Counted from the first letter of the stretch, positions 26,466 to 34,702 are shown. The stretch: 64,000 bases of DNA from Frankia sp. AgB1.9 (GCF_016786355.1 NZ_JADWYX010000044.1:1-64000), one strand, 5' to 3'. Notes: generated by a model from the sequence alone, not told the origin. A program made the numbers and translations.

Positions 26466-27242
26466 CTACGGACTAGATGCCCGGCTCGCGGTCGCCTCAG
26501 CGGTGGAGAGATCCGCCAGTCGTCGCAGCAAGAGGTTGGTTTGTTGCTCCATCAGACCCGCCCTCTCATGGCTCAGACTGTCGAGGTTGATGCCGTGAGC
26601 TGCGTCGTTCCGAAGACCGGCACACATCGTAAGATCCTTGACGTCCTGACCCTCGATCAGCTCTCGCTGTCGCAGCAAGGTGGCCAGGCTGTTGAGACCC
26701 GGCTTATCCGGCACGGTCACGGAATATGCTTCGGCCACTGCGCGGAGCGCGATCTCTAGGGCGGCGCCACACAGAACGACGGCCGCAGCAGGATGGGAAT
26801 TCCGGTCCTCCATAAGTCGCCGCACCTGTCCCATGAGATCGGTGCTCACGGCACCGACCTCCGCCCACGCCCGAGAGCCCGCAATCTCTATGACACCGGC
26901 TTCAACTTGGTCTGCCCAGGCGCGCAGCAGGTCTCCTAGGGAACGCGCCCCCGTCTCCATGGATTGGCGATCACCGGTATTATCATAGACGCTTATGGCC
27001 CGCTTGGTCCAAAAGCTGTTTTCCCCTGCATATTGCCGGAAGAACTCCAGTGCGGCCACTGCCCGCGCCGCGATTCTCCATCTCGTTTGCGGCTTCTCCG
27101 CCAGCCAGTAGCCGCCATTCCCTCTCTCGTTTCCATGCCAGGTCATGTCCTTCTCAAGCTCATCGGCTTGTCTCCGGGCATACGCCAAGACGTCGTCGGC
27201 TTGTCTCAACCACCTCACCTCGATACAGAGTGTGCCATCCAT
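26466..27242 (-). CDS. HEPN-like domain protein (putative RNase)
   Basis: The 258-residue product starts at ATG 27242. The C-terminal ~110 residues are a helical bundle with AAVVLCGAALEIALRAVAEA, then LNSLATLLRQRELI, and LRNDAAHGIN, where R211-N-D-A-A-H216 matches the RNxxxH (R-x4-6-H) signature of HEPN ribonucleases. The N-terminal ~140 residues are unrecognised, with several Trp and charged helices, and may sense a ligand. HEPN proteins commonly cleave RNA in toxin-antitoxin or abortive-infection systems. There is no adjacent minimal nucleotidyltransferase antitoxin, so it would act alone or with the convergent caspase/EACC1 pair. AT-richer than the core genes. Confidence 0.65.
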   Translation of the reverse strand: MDGTLCIEVRWLRQADDVLAYARRQADELEKDMTWHGNERGNGGYWLAEKPQTRWRIAARAVAALEFFRQYAGENSFWTKRAISVYDNTGDRQSMETGARSLGDLLRAWADQVEAGVIEIAGSRAWAEVGAVSTDLMGQVRRLMEDRNSHPAAAVVLCGAALEIALRAVAEAYSVTVPDKPGLNSLATLLRQRELIEGQDVKDLTMCAGLRNDAAHGINLDSLSHERAGLMEQQTNLLLRRLADLSTAEATASRASSP

Positions 27243-27763
27243 GACCGCCCACGGTGGTACCCACCCGGATGAGGAGGTCGAGCCGCACTATCAAACTGCC
27301 ACCCATGCAACCATGGTCTGCTCGGAGGATGCCTCGACGCTCCGCAAGCCGCGTTGGGCAATCGGCTGGACCGCGACCGCCGGGCACCGGGCCCGAAGTG
27401 GCGGGGTCCAGCCGTGGCACTGCACCCAGCCGTGTAGCCGAGCCGGCGAAAGCTCCTGGACGACGGTGGACGTCCGTGGACTCGGCACGCTGGCAGGCCG
27501 GACTCCATGGACGTCGACGGACGTCCATCGACGACTCGCTCCCCCTCTTAAACCGCTGGTCGACCCTCGACGCTCGTAGTCGCCTTCCGCTGATCCCCTG
27601 CCCACCGCTGTGGGACCTCGGTGGGTCAGCATCGATGGCGGTGGATGCCCTAGAGAGATCTTGGGATCGGGAGCGTGGCCCCGTTTTCCTTGCGCTGCTG
27701 CCAAGCACTACCCTCACGTCACCACAACATCATCATCGGCGCGAGGCAGCGCCATACGGGGGT
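27243..27763. other. gene-free region with repeat copy B and lipoprotein promoter
   Basis: No supported gene in about 520 bases. Repeat copy B sits at 27456-27535. The distal part should carry the promoter of the lipoprotein gene at 27764; ACGGGGG just before that start can serve as the ribosome site. I see no clear -35/-10 pair. Confidence 0.5.
27456..27535. repeat. interspersed intergenic repeat, copy B
   Basis: Contains GGACGTCCGTGGAC at 27468-27481, then ACTCCATGGACGTCGACGG and ACGTCCATCGACG. The same words recur in copies A and C to F, but the order and spacing of the cores vary. Confidence 0.6.
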
Positions 27764-28333
27764 ATGAAGATGAGGCCTGGTTTCGGGTGCCTTGGATTAG
27801 TGATTGTGACCGTTGTCCTTGCCGGCTGTGGGGGCGGCGCCGGTTCTCCTGAGACGGCCGGCTCGACGCCGTCCCTCGTAACAAGTGCGCCGACCTCCGC
27901 ACCCCCGTCTCGGACACCGACCGCAACGTGGACCTCCCGGCCTGGCCCCGGAACCCAGGTGGCGACCGACTGGGGATCGGTGACCTACTTCGGGCAGCGC
28001 CGACCCGCTGCCACGGGCCTGCCGGCGCACCAGCAGGCGGGGACCGAGTGGGTAGCCATCGACGTGCAAACCTGCCTCAACGCGAACCAGGCTGGCGGTC
28101 CGCTTCGGAACATCGCCTGGACCGTCACGGACGCCGGCAACGGGCAGACCGAACCATCCGAGGACACCTACAGCCAGTTCCCGGCTCCCCACTACCCCAT
28201 TGCGGGCTACATCGATCCCGGCGCGTGCATCCGCGGATGGATCGTCTACCCGATCGTCATCGGACAGAACCTGACTGGCGTCCGGTACGCGCGCGACCCG
28301 TCACTGGCGCCCCTGGCCTCCTGGACGCCCTGA
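27764..28333 (+). CDS. putative lipoprotein, unknown function
   Basis: This 189-residue protein has a clear lipoprotein signal: KMRPGFGCLGLVIVTVVLAG, then Cys22 of the LAGC lipobox (counting from ATG 27764). A Ser/Thr/Pro-rich linker follows (about 25-65). The globular part has GTEWVAIDVQTCLN and a second Cys in DPGACIRGWIVYPI, a likely disulfide, in the style of DUF4352-like beta-sandwich lipoproteins. The protein would be exported and tethered to the outer face of the membrane. It sits alone between repeat copies B and C. Cargo of the island; function unknown. Confidence 0.75.
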   Translation: MKMRPGFGCLGLVIVTVVLAGCGGGAGSPETAGSTPSLVTSAPTSAPPSRTPTATWTSRPGPGTQVATDWGSVTYFGQRRPAATGLPAHQQAGTEWVAIDVQTCLNANQAGGPLRNIAWTVTDAGNGQTEPSEDTYSQFPAPHYPIAGYIDPGACIRGWIVYPIVIGQNLTGVRYARDPSLAPLASWTP

Positions 28334-28430
28334 CCCCAAGCCAGTCACGTCCGTGGAGCCCCCGGAAAATCCAGATCGAACTACGGAACAGAGGCCCGCG
28401 GCCGTCGCAGTGGCCCTGCAACGTCGGGAG

Positions 28431-28528
28431 ATCTGACGGCAACCGTGACGGCAACGGGGGTGGACGTCAGCGGACGTCCGTGGACGCCGGCACCGCCGGA
28501 CGCAGACGCGGCGGACGACTGTGGACAG
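28431..28528. repeat. interspersed intergenic repeat, copy C
   Basis: Begins with CTGACGGCAACCGTGACGGC, a variant of the CTGACAGCCAAGTTGAC leader of copies A and F. The core GGACGTCCGTGGAC lies at 28472-28485, followed by GCGGACGACTGTGGAC-like words. Confidence 0.6.
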
Positions 28529-28641
28529 GGGTGGAACCGCAGACCACACCTGAAAGGCGGAGGGTCGGCGGCTCGACCAGGCCAGGGCTGGGCCTTCCAC
28601 CCGCTCGTGATCATGCTACGTAGCGACCGTAGCTCCGTTCG

Positions 28642-28760
28642 ATGGCAGCCACGTTGGCAGCCAAGCCGGCGGACATCGGTGGACGAGCGTGGACGTCCAT
28701 GGAATCCCGCGACCGCCCTGACCTGGGCCGGCGGATGTCGATGGACGTCTACAGACGAGT
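28642..28760. repeat. interspersed intergenic repeat, copy D
   Basis: Leader TTGGCAGCCAAGCCGGCGGA at about 28654, core GGACGTCCATGGA at 28691-28703, then CGGATGTCGATGGACGTCTA. Same modular order as copy F: leader, GCGGAC words, then core. Confidence 0.6.
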
Positions 28761-28805
28761 ATCCAGAAATCTCATAATCTTCTCGCGGCCGCTGTGCCCG
28801 CCTCG

Positions 28806-29258
28806 TCACTGCGACCTTCTTTCAGCTACCCATGCTTGATGGGATGCTCTCTGCACATCGACAGTCGCCAACTGGTCAGGCAGCGCGTCGTCAAAGGTCC
28901 GCACCAAGTCCGGGCGACCGGGTACGCCAGGGCGCAGGACGTATACCTTCATGCCGCCGCCCATATCCCTCGCCATACCGCTGGGGTAGGTGTCGCGGCG
29001 AGACCCTTGGACCGCGACGAGCAGGTCGTCAGGTTCAAGCTGGCGGCGCAGCCTGGTAAGGGCCTCGAACGCGTCCGGCCCCGTAGCGGTGTACGGGCAG
29101 GTGTAATTGCCAAGGCGAGTGGCTAGCTCTACTCGATAGGTCGGCATCGGTCCGTCATGTCCATCCAACCACGCTCGCAGCCGAGTCTGCTCCAGCTGAC
29201 CGGCGCGGATGACCGTGACGTCCCGATCCACCAGAAGCCGCGGGTAGTGATCTCCCAT
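28806..29258 (-). CDS. hypothetical protein
   Basis: The 150-residue product from ATG 29258 starts MGDHYPRLLVDRDVTVIRAG. The central part (TYRVELATRLGNYTCPYTAT) and GPDAFEALTRLRRQLEPDDL look like an alternating strand/helix fold. A glycine-rich stretch (GMARDMGGGMKVYVLRPG) follows. I do not recognise a family and see no signal peptide or membrane span. Codon usage is normal for the island and the frame is free of low-complexity artefacts, which supports a real gene. It is flanked by repeat copies D and E. Confidence 0.6.
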   Translation of the reverse strand: MGDHYPRLLVDRDVTVIRAGQLEQTRLRAWLDGHDGPMPTYRVELATRLGNYTCPYTATGPDAFEALTRLRRQLEPDDLLVAVQGSRRDTYPSGMARDMGGGMKVYVLRPGVPGRPDLVRTFDDALPDQLATVDVQRASHQAWVAERRSQ

Positions 29259-29329
29259 AAGCTCAATCCAACCAGGCAGCCCGACCGGTCACAGGCAGGA
29301 CGGAGAGCCATCCGGGGAGCCACGCGCAT

Positions 29330-29362
29330 GAACAGCCATCGGTGTGGACGTCCGTGGACGGC
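29330..29362. repeat. interspersed intergenic repeat, short copy E
   Basis: Only the core GGACGTCCGTGGAC (29346-29359) with a preceding AACAGCCATCGGTGT remains. It is a truncated or minimal copy between two minus-strand genes. Confidence 0.5.
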
Positions 29363-29408
29363 GCGCCCTCTCCCTTTATCCCTCCGGTCACGCCGCCCGG
29401 GCGTTCCG

Positions 29409-30023
29409 TCAGGAGGCGGGGATGCCTGTGACGCCGAGTTCGTGGCCGAGCGCGACCCAGTTGGTCGCGATCTTCTCCTGGACGTCGGCGAGGGTCATCT
29501 GGCCGGAGCAGACCGCGCGCTTGGCCGCGTTCTCGACGGGGTCCTTGTCGTTGTGCTCCCCTTTTTCGGGCCACAGGTTCGCGACCGCGGTCGGCGAGCC
29601 ACCGATCTCCAAGGAGATCAGATGGTCGAGTTCGTAGCTGCCCATCGCGGTGCCGGCGTAAGCGCCGTAGGCGGCGATCGCCTCACTTTTGATCTTGTTG
29701 GTATAAGACGTCGGTGGGCGGATCGTCGCCGTCCACCCGGACTTGCAGATCGTCGAACCGATCGTGGCCTGAGTGACCGCCGGGTTCAGCGCGCCGGGTG
29801 TGCAGGTCGGGTCGGGCTCTTCGTTGTTGTCCCGCGCCTGGCAGTGCGCCGGATAGACCGTCGAGGTCGACGTCGAGACGACCAGCGGTCCGGCCTGGGC
29901 GGAGCTGGTGCCCGTGTCGGTCGGAGCGCTGCCGGTTCCGGCGGCGCTCGACCCATGCAGTGTGCAGCCAGCGAGAGCAAGGGTAAGCACGGCGGCGAGC
30001 ACGAGCCGGCGCGGAGAGAGCAT
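29409..30023 (-). CDS. exported lipoprotein with HNH-nuclease-like motif
   Basis: The 204-residue product starts at ATG 30023. The N-terminus is a lipoprotein signal (MLSPRRLVLAAVLTLALAGC, Cys20). A Ser/Thr-rich linker follows, with a Cys-containing segment (VYPAHCQARDNNEEPDPTC). The C-terminal part has SYELDHLISLEIGGSPTAVA and NLWPEKGEHNDKDPVENAAK, a signature of secreted HNH-fold proteins in actinobacteria, with the histidine of ELDH as the likely metal/catalytic residue. It would act outside the membrane, perhaps on DNA. No immunity gene is apparent. It stands alone among repeat copies E and F. Confidence 0.75.
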   Translation of the reverse strand: MLSPRRLVLAAVLTLALAGCTLHGSSAAGTGSAPTDTGTSSAQAGPLVVSTSTSTVYPAHCQARDNNEEPDPTCTPGALNPAVTQATIGSTICKSGWTATIRPPTSYTNKIKSEAIAAYGAYAGTAMGSYELDHLISLEIGGSPTAVANLWPEKGEHNDKDPVENAAKRAVCSGQMTLADVQEKIATNWVALGHELGVTGIPAS

Positions 30024-30611
30024 GGCGCCGAGTATGACGCGCGTACGGACATGTCGGTCTTGTCATCGCGCGCGACGCGCCGGGGTACGTCGGAACAGGA
30101 CATTCACGGGCACAGCCGAGCCGGCCGACACCGCTGGACGGACACGGACCGTGGCGCAGGTCTGACCGGCCGGGGCCCAATCGCCGTGCGGCGAGAGCCC
30201 CTTCGAGGCAACCGGGCGCGGCCGTTGGGCTACCCGAACGGTGGTCGCCCTGGACGGGATCGAGGTCGACGAGGCCACCTGGTGGGCACTGGGGATGCGG
30301 CTCGATTGACTGAGCACTGCGCGGTCGCGAGTTTCGGCCAGGCAGCCGAGGCTTCCGGAGCCTCGTGATCACTCGGAGCTGGCGAACGCCGAGGAGGTCC
30401 ATGGCCGCTCTCGCCCGCGGATCGGGCATCGGAGCTGACAGCCAAGTTGACAGCCGAGCCGGCGGACGCGAGCGGACGCCAGTGGACATCGGCGGACGGA
30501 ACGCCCGAGGTCAGCGGACACGGTGGACGTCGACGGACACCCCTGGAAGATCCAGATGAAAGTACAGATCAGAAGGTTCGACCCGTCCGGGCACTGTCGC
30601 TGAGCCGGCTG
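30024..30611. other. gene-free region with repeat copy F
   Basis: Nearly 590 bases with no gene I can support. Promoter of the HNH lipoprotein is expected at the left end. Repeat copy F occupies 30433-30555. Short open stretches exist, but none has a convincing ribosome site or family pattern. Confidence 0.5.
30433..30555. repeat. interspersed intergenic repeat, copy F (longest)
   Basis: Starts with CTGACAGCCAAGTTGAC (identical to copy A), then GGCGGACGCGAGCGGACGCC, GTGGACATCGGCGGACGG, GTGGACGTCGACGGACAC and CCTGGAAGATCCAGATGAA. The closing AAGATCC also appears after copy A. It offers the best template for a consensus of the family. Confidence 0.65.
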
Positions 30612-32309
30612 TCAAAGGCCCGGCTCCGGACCGAGGTCGGCCGGCGGGCTCGGGTAGCGACCTGGTGGTGTCGCGTCGAGCAGGTGCGCCTGTGCCGAAC
30701 CGCTGGCGGGCGGGGGCGGGGGCCGGTGCTCGGCAGCCGGGCTGCCGAGGAGGGTTGGGGTGTGGAGGCTGGCGAGCGCGGCGAGGGTCGCGCGGGATTC
30801 GGTTCCGGTCAGGTGTAGCCGGTTCGCATGTGGGCTCAGCATGTTCCATAGGTCCCGGTCAGGGTGGCGTAGCGCCCGTTCGAACAGGTCGGTGTCACAG
30901 GCAAGTACGCCGTGGTGGGGGTCGAGCAGCCGGACATCCCGGCTGCGCCGGGCCGGATCCAGCGCGCGCAGGGTCGGGTGCTGGTCGACGACAGGCGCGA
31001 CGAGGTCGATCGTCGGGTCGGTGAGGTGCGCGGTCCGGGCGGGCAGCGGCTGCGGTCCGGGCAGCCCGGCGCACGTCTTCAGCAACCTCCGAGACAGGCG
31101 TACGGCGTCGCCGTAGGCGTCCAAGAGCTCGCTGTCCCGGTCGGTCGGCGGTCCGAAGCGGTGGCCGGGTGTGGCGGTCAGCAGCAGCCCGGCGGCCTGG
31201 AGGCGGTGGACTGCCGCGTGGCTCGCGGCGGCAAGGTCGGGCAGCACCAATGCGGCGCGGCGTGCCGCGAGCAGCGCGGTGTACTGGTCGGCGTCGGCGG
31301 GCGTCGTGAGGTCGGCGATCTGGCGGCGGGCCTGGTCGACGAGCTCGACGGTGCGCAGGCCCTCGAAGCCCAGCAAGCGCCGCGTGCCCAGCAGGTGGCG
31401 GACCTCCTTCCAGGCGGCCATCGCGGCGTGGGCGCTGTCCGCGACGCGGCCGTAGGCAGCGTGGGAGGTGCTGTGGTGGGCGAGAACGGCGGCGTTCTCG
31501 CCGGCGGCCGCGCCGATGGCCACGGCGAGGTCCGCCATCGCGTAGAGCGCGGCTCGCGCGGGCCGGGTGGGTGGCTGGGCGAGGGTGTGCGCGGTCAGCC
31601 GTAGCCGTTCCAGGGTCTGCTCGAACGCAGTGCCCGTGGAGTCGTGCAGTGGGCTGATCTCGTTGAGTGCGGCGAGGTGGTGGTGGGAGTCGTCGTGGCG
31701 CGCGCCGAGCTGCGCCGCCGTCGCCCGTGCCGGGGCGAGCCGATCCAGGGCCTGGGCGATGCGCAGCGCCACCGGTGGGCCAGCGCTGTCGGGCCGGGCG
31801 GCCGGAGTGGTGGGGTCTGCCGCCAGGAGTAGATACCCCCGCAGATAGGCCGCACGCCGGACCGCGGTCCCGATGACGACCGCGACCAGCGCTCCAAGCC
31901 GATGGGCAGCCGCGGTGATCACCTCGGGGCGGGCCAGAGTGGCCGCGTCCGGGCTACGTGGTTCACCGGCTGGTCCGACGTGCAGCGCGAGCAGGTCGTG
32001 CGCGAGCCCTAGTGTCCTGGTGGCTTCCCGCCAGGCCGAGTCGGGTTGGCCCTCGCCGATCGGTAGCAGGTCGGCGGCGGCCAGCACCGCTTGGTCCAGG
32101 CGCGCGGCGAGTCGCAGCGCCGGGTTGTCGTCCGCGCCCGCGCGTCCGAGGAAGCGGGCGTGCCGGCCAGCCAGCGCCGCCAACCCGATCAGCCCGAGCG
32201 CGTCGCGCAGCGCCTCATCAGCCTGGATAGGTGGCGGCCGGGCGGCGGCGCCGGCGATCTGTTGTGCGGCTGTGTCCAGCAGTTGGCCGTAGTTGGGCGC
32301 CTCAGTCAT
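30612..32309 (-). CDS. unknown 565-residue element protein with shared C-terminal module
   Basis: The start is ATG 32309 (MTEAPNYGQLLDTAAQQIAG), which overlaps the upstream small gene by 8 bases. The product is almost entirely helical, Ala/Leu-rich and unrecognised. It has the same length (565) and aligned landmarks as the protein encoded at 33005-34702: LGLIGLAALAGRHARFLGRA, LGLAHDLLALHVGPAGEPRS, ARRAALVLPDLAAASHAAVH, CAGLPGPQPLPARTAHLTDP. The C-terminal module (residues ~454-523: LLDPHHGVLACDTDLFERAL, RHPDRDLWNMLS, TLAALASLHTP) is shared with four other island proteins. No membrane span or catalytic motif is evident. Confidence 0.75.
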   Translation of the reverse strand: MTEAPNYGQLLDTAAQQIAGAAARPPPIQADEALRDALGLIGLAALAGRHARFLGRAGADDNPALRLAARLDQAVLAAADLLPIGEGQPDSAWREATRTLGLAHDLLALHVGPAGEPRSPDAATLARPEVITAAAHRLGALVAVVIGTAVRRAAYLRGYLLLAADPTTPAARPDSAGPPVALRIAQALDRLAPARATAAQLGARHDDSHHHLAALNEISPLHDSTGTAFEQTLERLRLTAHTLAQPPTRPARAALYAMADLAVAIGAAAGENAAVLAHHSTSHAAYGRVADSAHAAMAAWKEVRHLLGTRRLLGFEGLRTVELVDQARRQIADLTTPADADQYTALLAARRAALVLPDLAAASHAAVHRLQAAGLLLTATPGHRFGPPTDRDSELLDAYGDAVRLSRRLLKTCAGLPGPQPLPARTAHLTDPTIDLVAPVVDQHPTLRALDPARRSRDVRLLDPHHGVLACDTDLFERALRHPDRDLWNMLSPHANRLHLTGTESRATLAALASLHTPTLLGSPAAEHRPPPPPASGSAQAHLLDATPPGRYPSPPADLGPEPGL

Positions 32310-32763
32310 CGCCGGCGAGGGCCTTGAGGGCCTCGCGGATGCGGTCCTGTGCCCGCAGCACCCTGGCCGGGTCCGATGCTGTGGGCAGCGCGGCACCCAA
32401 CATCGCGTACGCCGTGTCCAGGACTGCGCGCACCTCTCCGCGGGCTACGGGGCTGTCGTCCGCGCTGGCCAGCGGCGTGGGGAGCCCAAGCCACGCCAGC
32501 TCTGCCTGCCGCAGTTCGTCGCCGGCAGCGAGGGCCTGGACCCCGGCCCACGTCGCCCGGCCCACCGACGCGAGCGGCTCGAACAACGTCCCGGCAGCCG
32601 CTACCTCCAGCAGCAGCGACGCGGTCTCCAGCGACGGCTCCCCCGCGGACAGAGCCATGACCACGCCGCGCCACTCGACCGGGCTCGGCCCACGCGCCGG
32701 GCCTGGTGCCGACCGCGGGTCGGTGTCAGCCGCGGGCCGGCCTGTGTCCCTGCCACGTTCCAT
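32302..32763 (-). CDS. small partner protein (about 150 residues) of the 565-residue protein
   Basis: The 153-residue product starts at 32763. The N-terminus is Pro/Arg-rich, followed by helical sequence (VEWRGVVMALSAGEPSLETA; LLLEVAAAGTLFEPLA) and a final helix (SDPARVLRAQDRIREALKAL). It resembles the 146-residue protein at 34699-35139 in the WRGxxxxL start of the helical region, the AGxLxxPL motif, the EVRAVLDTA-like helix and the DPxxVxxAQ closing helix. The pair small gene plus 565-residue gene therefore occurs twice. Overlap with the next gene suggests a stoichiometric complex. Family unknown. Confidence 0.65.
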   Translation of the reverse strand: MERGRDTGRPAADTDPRSAPGPARGPSPVEWRGVVMALSAGEPSLETASLLLEVAAAGTLFEPLASVGRATWAGVQALAAGDELRQAELAWLGLPTPLASADDSPVARGEVRAVLDTAYAMLGAALPTASDPARVLRAQDRIREALKALAGDD

Positions 32764-33004
32764 CCGGGGCTACCTCACCTGTGGTTGATGTCGGCCCTCG
32801 CGACGTCCAGCCTGCCGGTTCCCGGCGAGGCCAAGGACAGTCTGTGGATAACCCTGCACGTGTCGGGCCTCGCGACGGCCCTCGTGCACGCGAGTGAGCC
32901 CGCTCTGGCCGAGGGCCTCGGTGAGGGCCACCATGAGGACCCGGATCAGGCGCGAGGTCGCCCGCGAGGGCCGTGGTGAGGACCCGATGTCGCCACCCGG
33001 ACCG
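32764..33004. promoter_or_regulatory. regulatory region with clustered CGAGG/GTGAGG words and a DnaA-box-like sequence
   Basis: Upstream of the small gene at 32763, words such as GGCGAGGCC, CGCGAGGTCGC, CGCGAGGGCC, CGGTGAGGGCC and GGTGAGGACC crowd 32.82-32.98 kb in both orientations. They resemble the array before the HTH gene at 14241. TGTGGATAA at 32843-32851 is a perfect match to the classical DnaA box (TTATCCACA on the other strand). It may be an operator shared with the 14.1-kb array or part of an element origin; a single box is weak evidence. Confidence 0.4.
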
Positions 33005-34702
33005 TCAGGGATCAAGGTCCAGGGCGGGGCCGGCTGCCCGGCCATCCGGCAGCCCCGGTTCAGGAGGCGTGGTCGCACCGTCAGGCCGCGCGGACGACGG
33101 TGGACCGGCCGCCGCAAGCTGATCGGGGGCGTGCTTAGCGACCAACGCGGCCAGGATGATCACATGTTCGTCGCCGAACAGCGTCACCCTGCGGGCGTGT
33201 GACCGCAGTATCGCGGCCAACTCGCCGCCCGGATGGCGCAGCGCCTGCTCGAACCTGGCGGCCTCACACGTCACCACCCCACCACGGGGATCCCGCACAC
33301 TGACCTTCCCCGACCGGGGTCCACGAGCGAGGTCCGGTGGCGGCTGCGGAGTCGCAACAACCAGCGGCGTCGACCGATCGGCCAGGTAGGCGGCGCGGCC
33401 CGCCAGCGGCTGCGGTCCGGGTAGCGCGGCGCACGCGGCGACCAGGTCACGCGAGACCCGCTCGGCCCGCTGGTAGGCCCGGACCAGCTCCGCCCCGCTG
33501 CGCACGATGCGGCTCTGTGGCCTTGCCGACGGGGCCGGCCTCAGCTGGGACTCCGCGAGCAGCAGCTGGCAGGCGGCCTGACTGCTCGCGGCGAGCTCCG
33601 GCAATACGAGAACAGCCCGGCGCGCCGTCACCAGGGCCGCCCGCCGGTCCACAACGCCGGAATCCCGCGCCGCCGCAGCCCCAGCCGTCTCGACCTGCCG
33701 ACGCACCTGCCCGGCCATCGCCGCCGCGGCCCGGCCGTCCAAACCCAGCGACCGCAGCGAGCCCAGCCGTTGATGCACCGCCTGCCAGGCCGCCACAACC
33801 TCCGGCGCCCGCGCTGCCACGGCGGCGTACGCGCTGCCGGCCTCGCCGCGGCTACGCATCCGCGCCCAGCCCGCCAGGCCGCCGGTCCATTCCCCGACCG
33901 CCACCGCCAGGCCCGCGAACTCGACCAGCGCTGCCTGATGTGCCCGCGCCGGCGGACGAGTCAGCTCGTGCGCGGCCAGCCGCAGCTGCTCCAACGTGTG
34001 ATCGAACGGATGCGTGACCCGATCCCCATACAGCGGCCGGACATCGTCCAAAACCCGCGGCAGGTCTCCCCTGCCGCACTCCTCCACGATCAGATCCACC
34101 ATCGGACGCAAACCCGCGACCACATCCAACGCCCGTGCAGTACCCAACGTGACCGCTGGATCGTCGGATGCGAGCAGCTCGGTGGGCCGCCCGTCCACTG
34201 ACGGCCGGGCGCGGTCCATCAGGTGCCGACGCAGTAGTCCAGCCCGCTCCGCCGCGCTGTCCGCGACCAGCCCCACCAGCGACGCAAGCGGAACAGTCGC
34301 CGCCGCGACCGCGCCACGATGCGCGAACGCCGCCGCGTCCGGCCCCTGCGGCTGCCCCTCAGGACCCAGCTGCGACGCCAGCAGATCATGACCCAGCCCC
34401 AGCAGATCGATCGCCGCCCGCCACGCCCCGCCAGGCTCAACCGGCCCCGACGGCAACCCGCCACGCGCTGCCTCAACTACCCCCTCGATCTGCCAGGCCA
34501 GTTCCAACGCCGGATTCCCAGGCCCCGCTGCCTGCCCGAGGAACCGCGCATGCCGACCCACCAACGCGACCAGACCCACCAGCTCAGCGGCGTCCCAGGA
34601 GGCCCCGTCACCCGGCGCAGGCAGCGGCCCGACAGCCGCCACCGCCGCCGCCCGCCGCGCCTCGGCGACCAGACCGCCATAGGTCAGCGGCTGCGCCATC
34701 AC
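33005..34702 (-). CDS. unknown 565-residue element protein with shared C-terminal module (second copy)
   Basis: The start is ATG 34702 (MMAQPLTYGGLVAEARRAAA), overlapping the preceding small gene by 4 bases. It is a paralogue of the 565-residue protein at 30612-32309, with collinear landmarks: LVGLVALVGRHARFLGQAAG, LLGLGHDLLASQLGPEGQPQ, ARRAVLVLPELAASSQAACQ, CAALPGPQPLAGRAAYLADR. The module is at residues ~463-530 (VRDPRGGVVTCEAARFEQAL, RHPGGELAAILRSHAR, IILAALVAKHAPDQL), ahead of a Pro-rich tail. It is helical and soluble-looking, of unknown function. Gene and small partner form the second of two tandem operons in the same orientation. Confidence 0.75.
   Translation of the reverse strand: MMAQPLTYGGLVAEARRAAAVAAVGPLPAPGDGASWDAAELVGLVALVGRHARFLGQAAGPGNPALELAWQIEGVVEAARGGLPSGPVEPGGAWRAAIDLLGLGHDLLASQLGPEGQPQGPDAAAFAHRGAVAAATVPLASLVGLVADSAAERAGLLRRHLMDRARPSVDGRPTELLASDDPAVTLGTARALDVVAGLRPMVDLIVEECGRGDLPRVLDDVRPLYGDRVTHPFDHTLEQLRLAAHELTRPPARAHQAALVEFAGLAVAVGEWTGGLAGWARMRSRGEAGSAYAAVAARAPEVVAAWQAVHQRLGSLRSLGLDGRAAAAMAGQVRRQVETAGAAAARDSGVVDRRAALVTARRAVLVLPELAASSQAACQLLLAESQLRPAPSARPQSRIVRSGAELVRAYQRAERVSRDLVAACAALPGPQPLAGRAAYLADRSTPLVVATPQPPPDLARGPRSGKVSVRDPRGGVVTCEAARFEQALRHPGGELAAILRSHARRVTLFGDEHVIILAALVAKHAPDQLAAAGPPSSARPDGATTPPEPGLPDGRAAGPALDLDP

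Larger units (their letters stand above)
28334..28805. other. gene-free region with repeat copies C and D
   Basis: About 470 bases with no supported gene. The segment is dominated by two copies of the GGACGTCCRTGGAC family separated by roughly 110 bases. Both neighbouring genes end into this region (lipoprotein from the left, the 150-residue ORF from the right), so it is a convergent terminator region; the palindromic cores could fold into hairpins. Confidence 0.5.

Noticed and set aside
27254..27763. N-terminal extension of the lipoprotein gene by 170 codons
   Set aside because: It would place the lipoprotein signal in the middle of the protein; ATG 27764 directly precedes a correct signal peptide and lipobox.
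26341..30555. CRISPR array interpretation of the GGACGTCC repeats
   Set aside because: The repeats are degenerate, irregularly spaced and separated by real genes; there are no uniform spacers and no cas genes.
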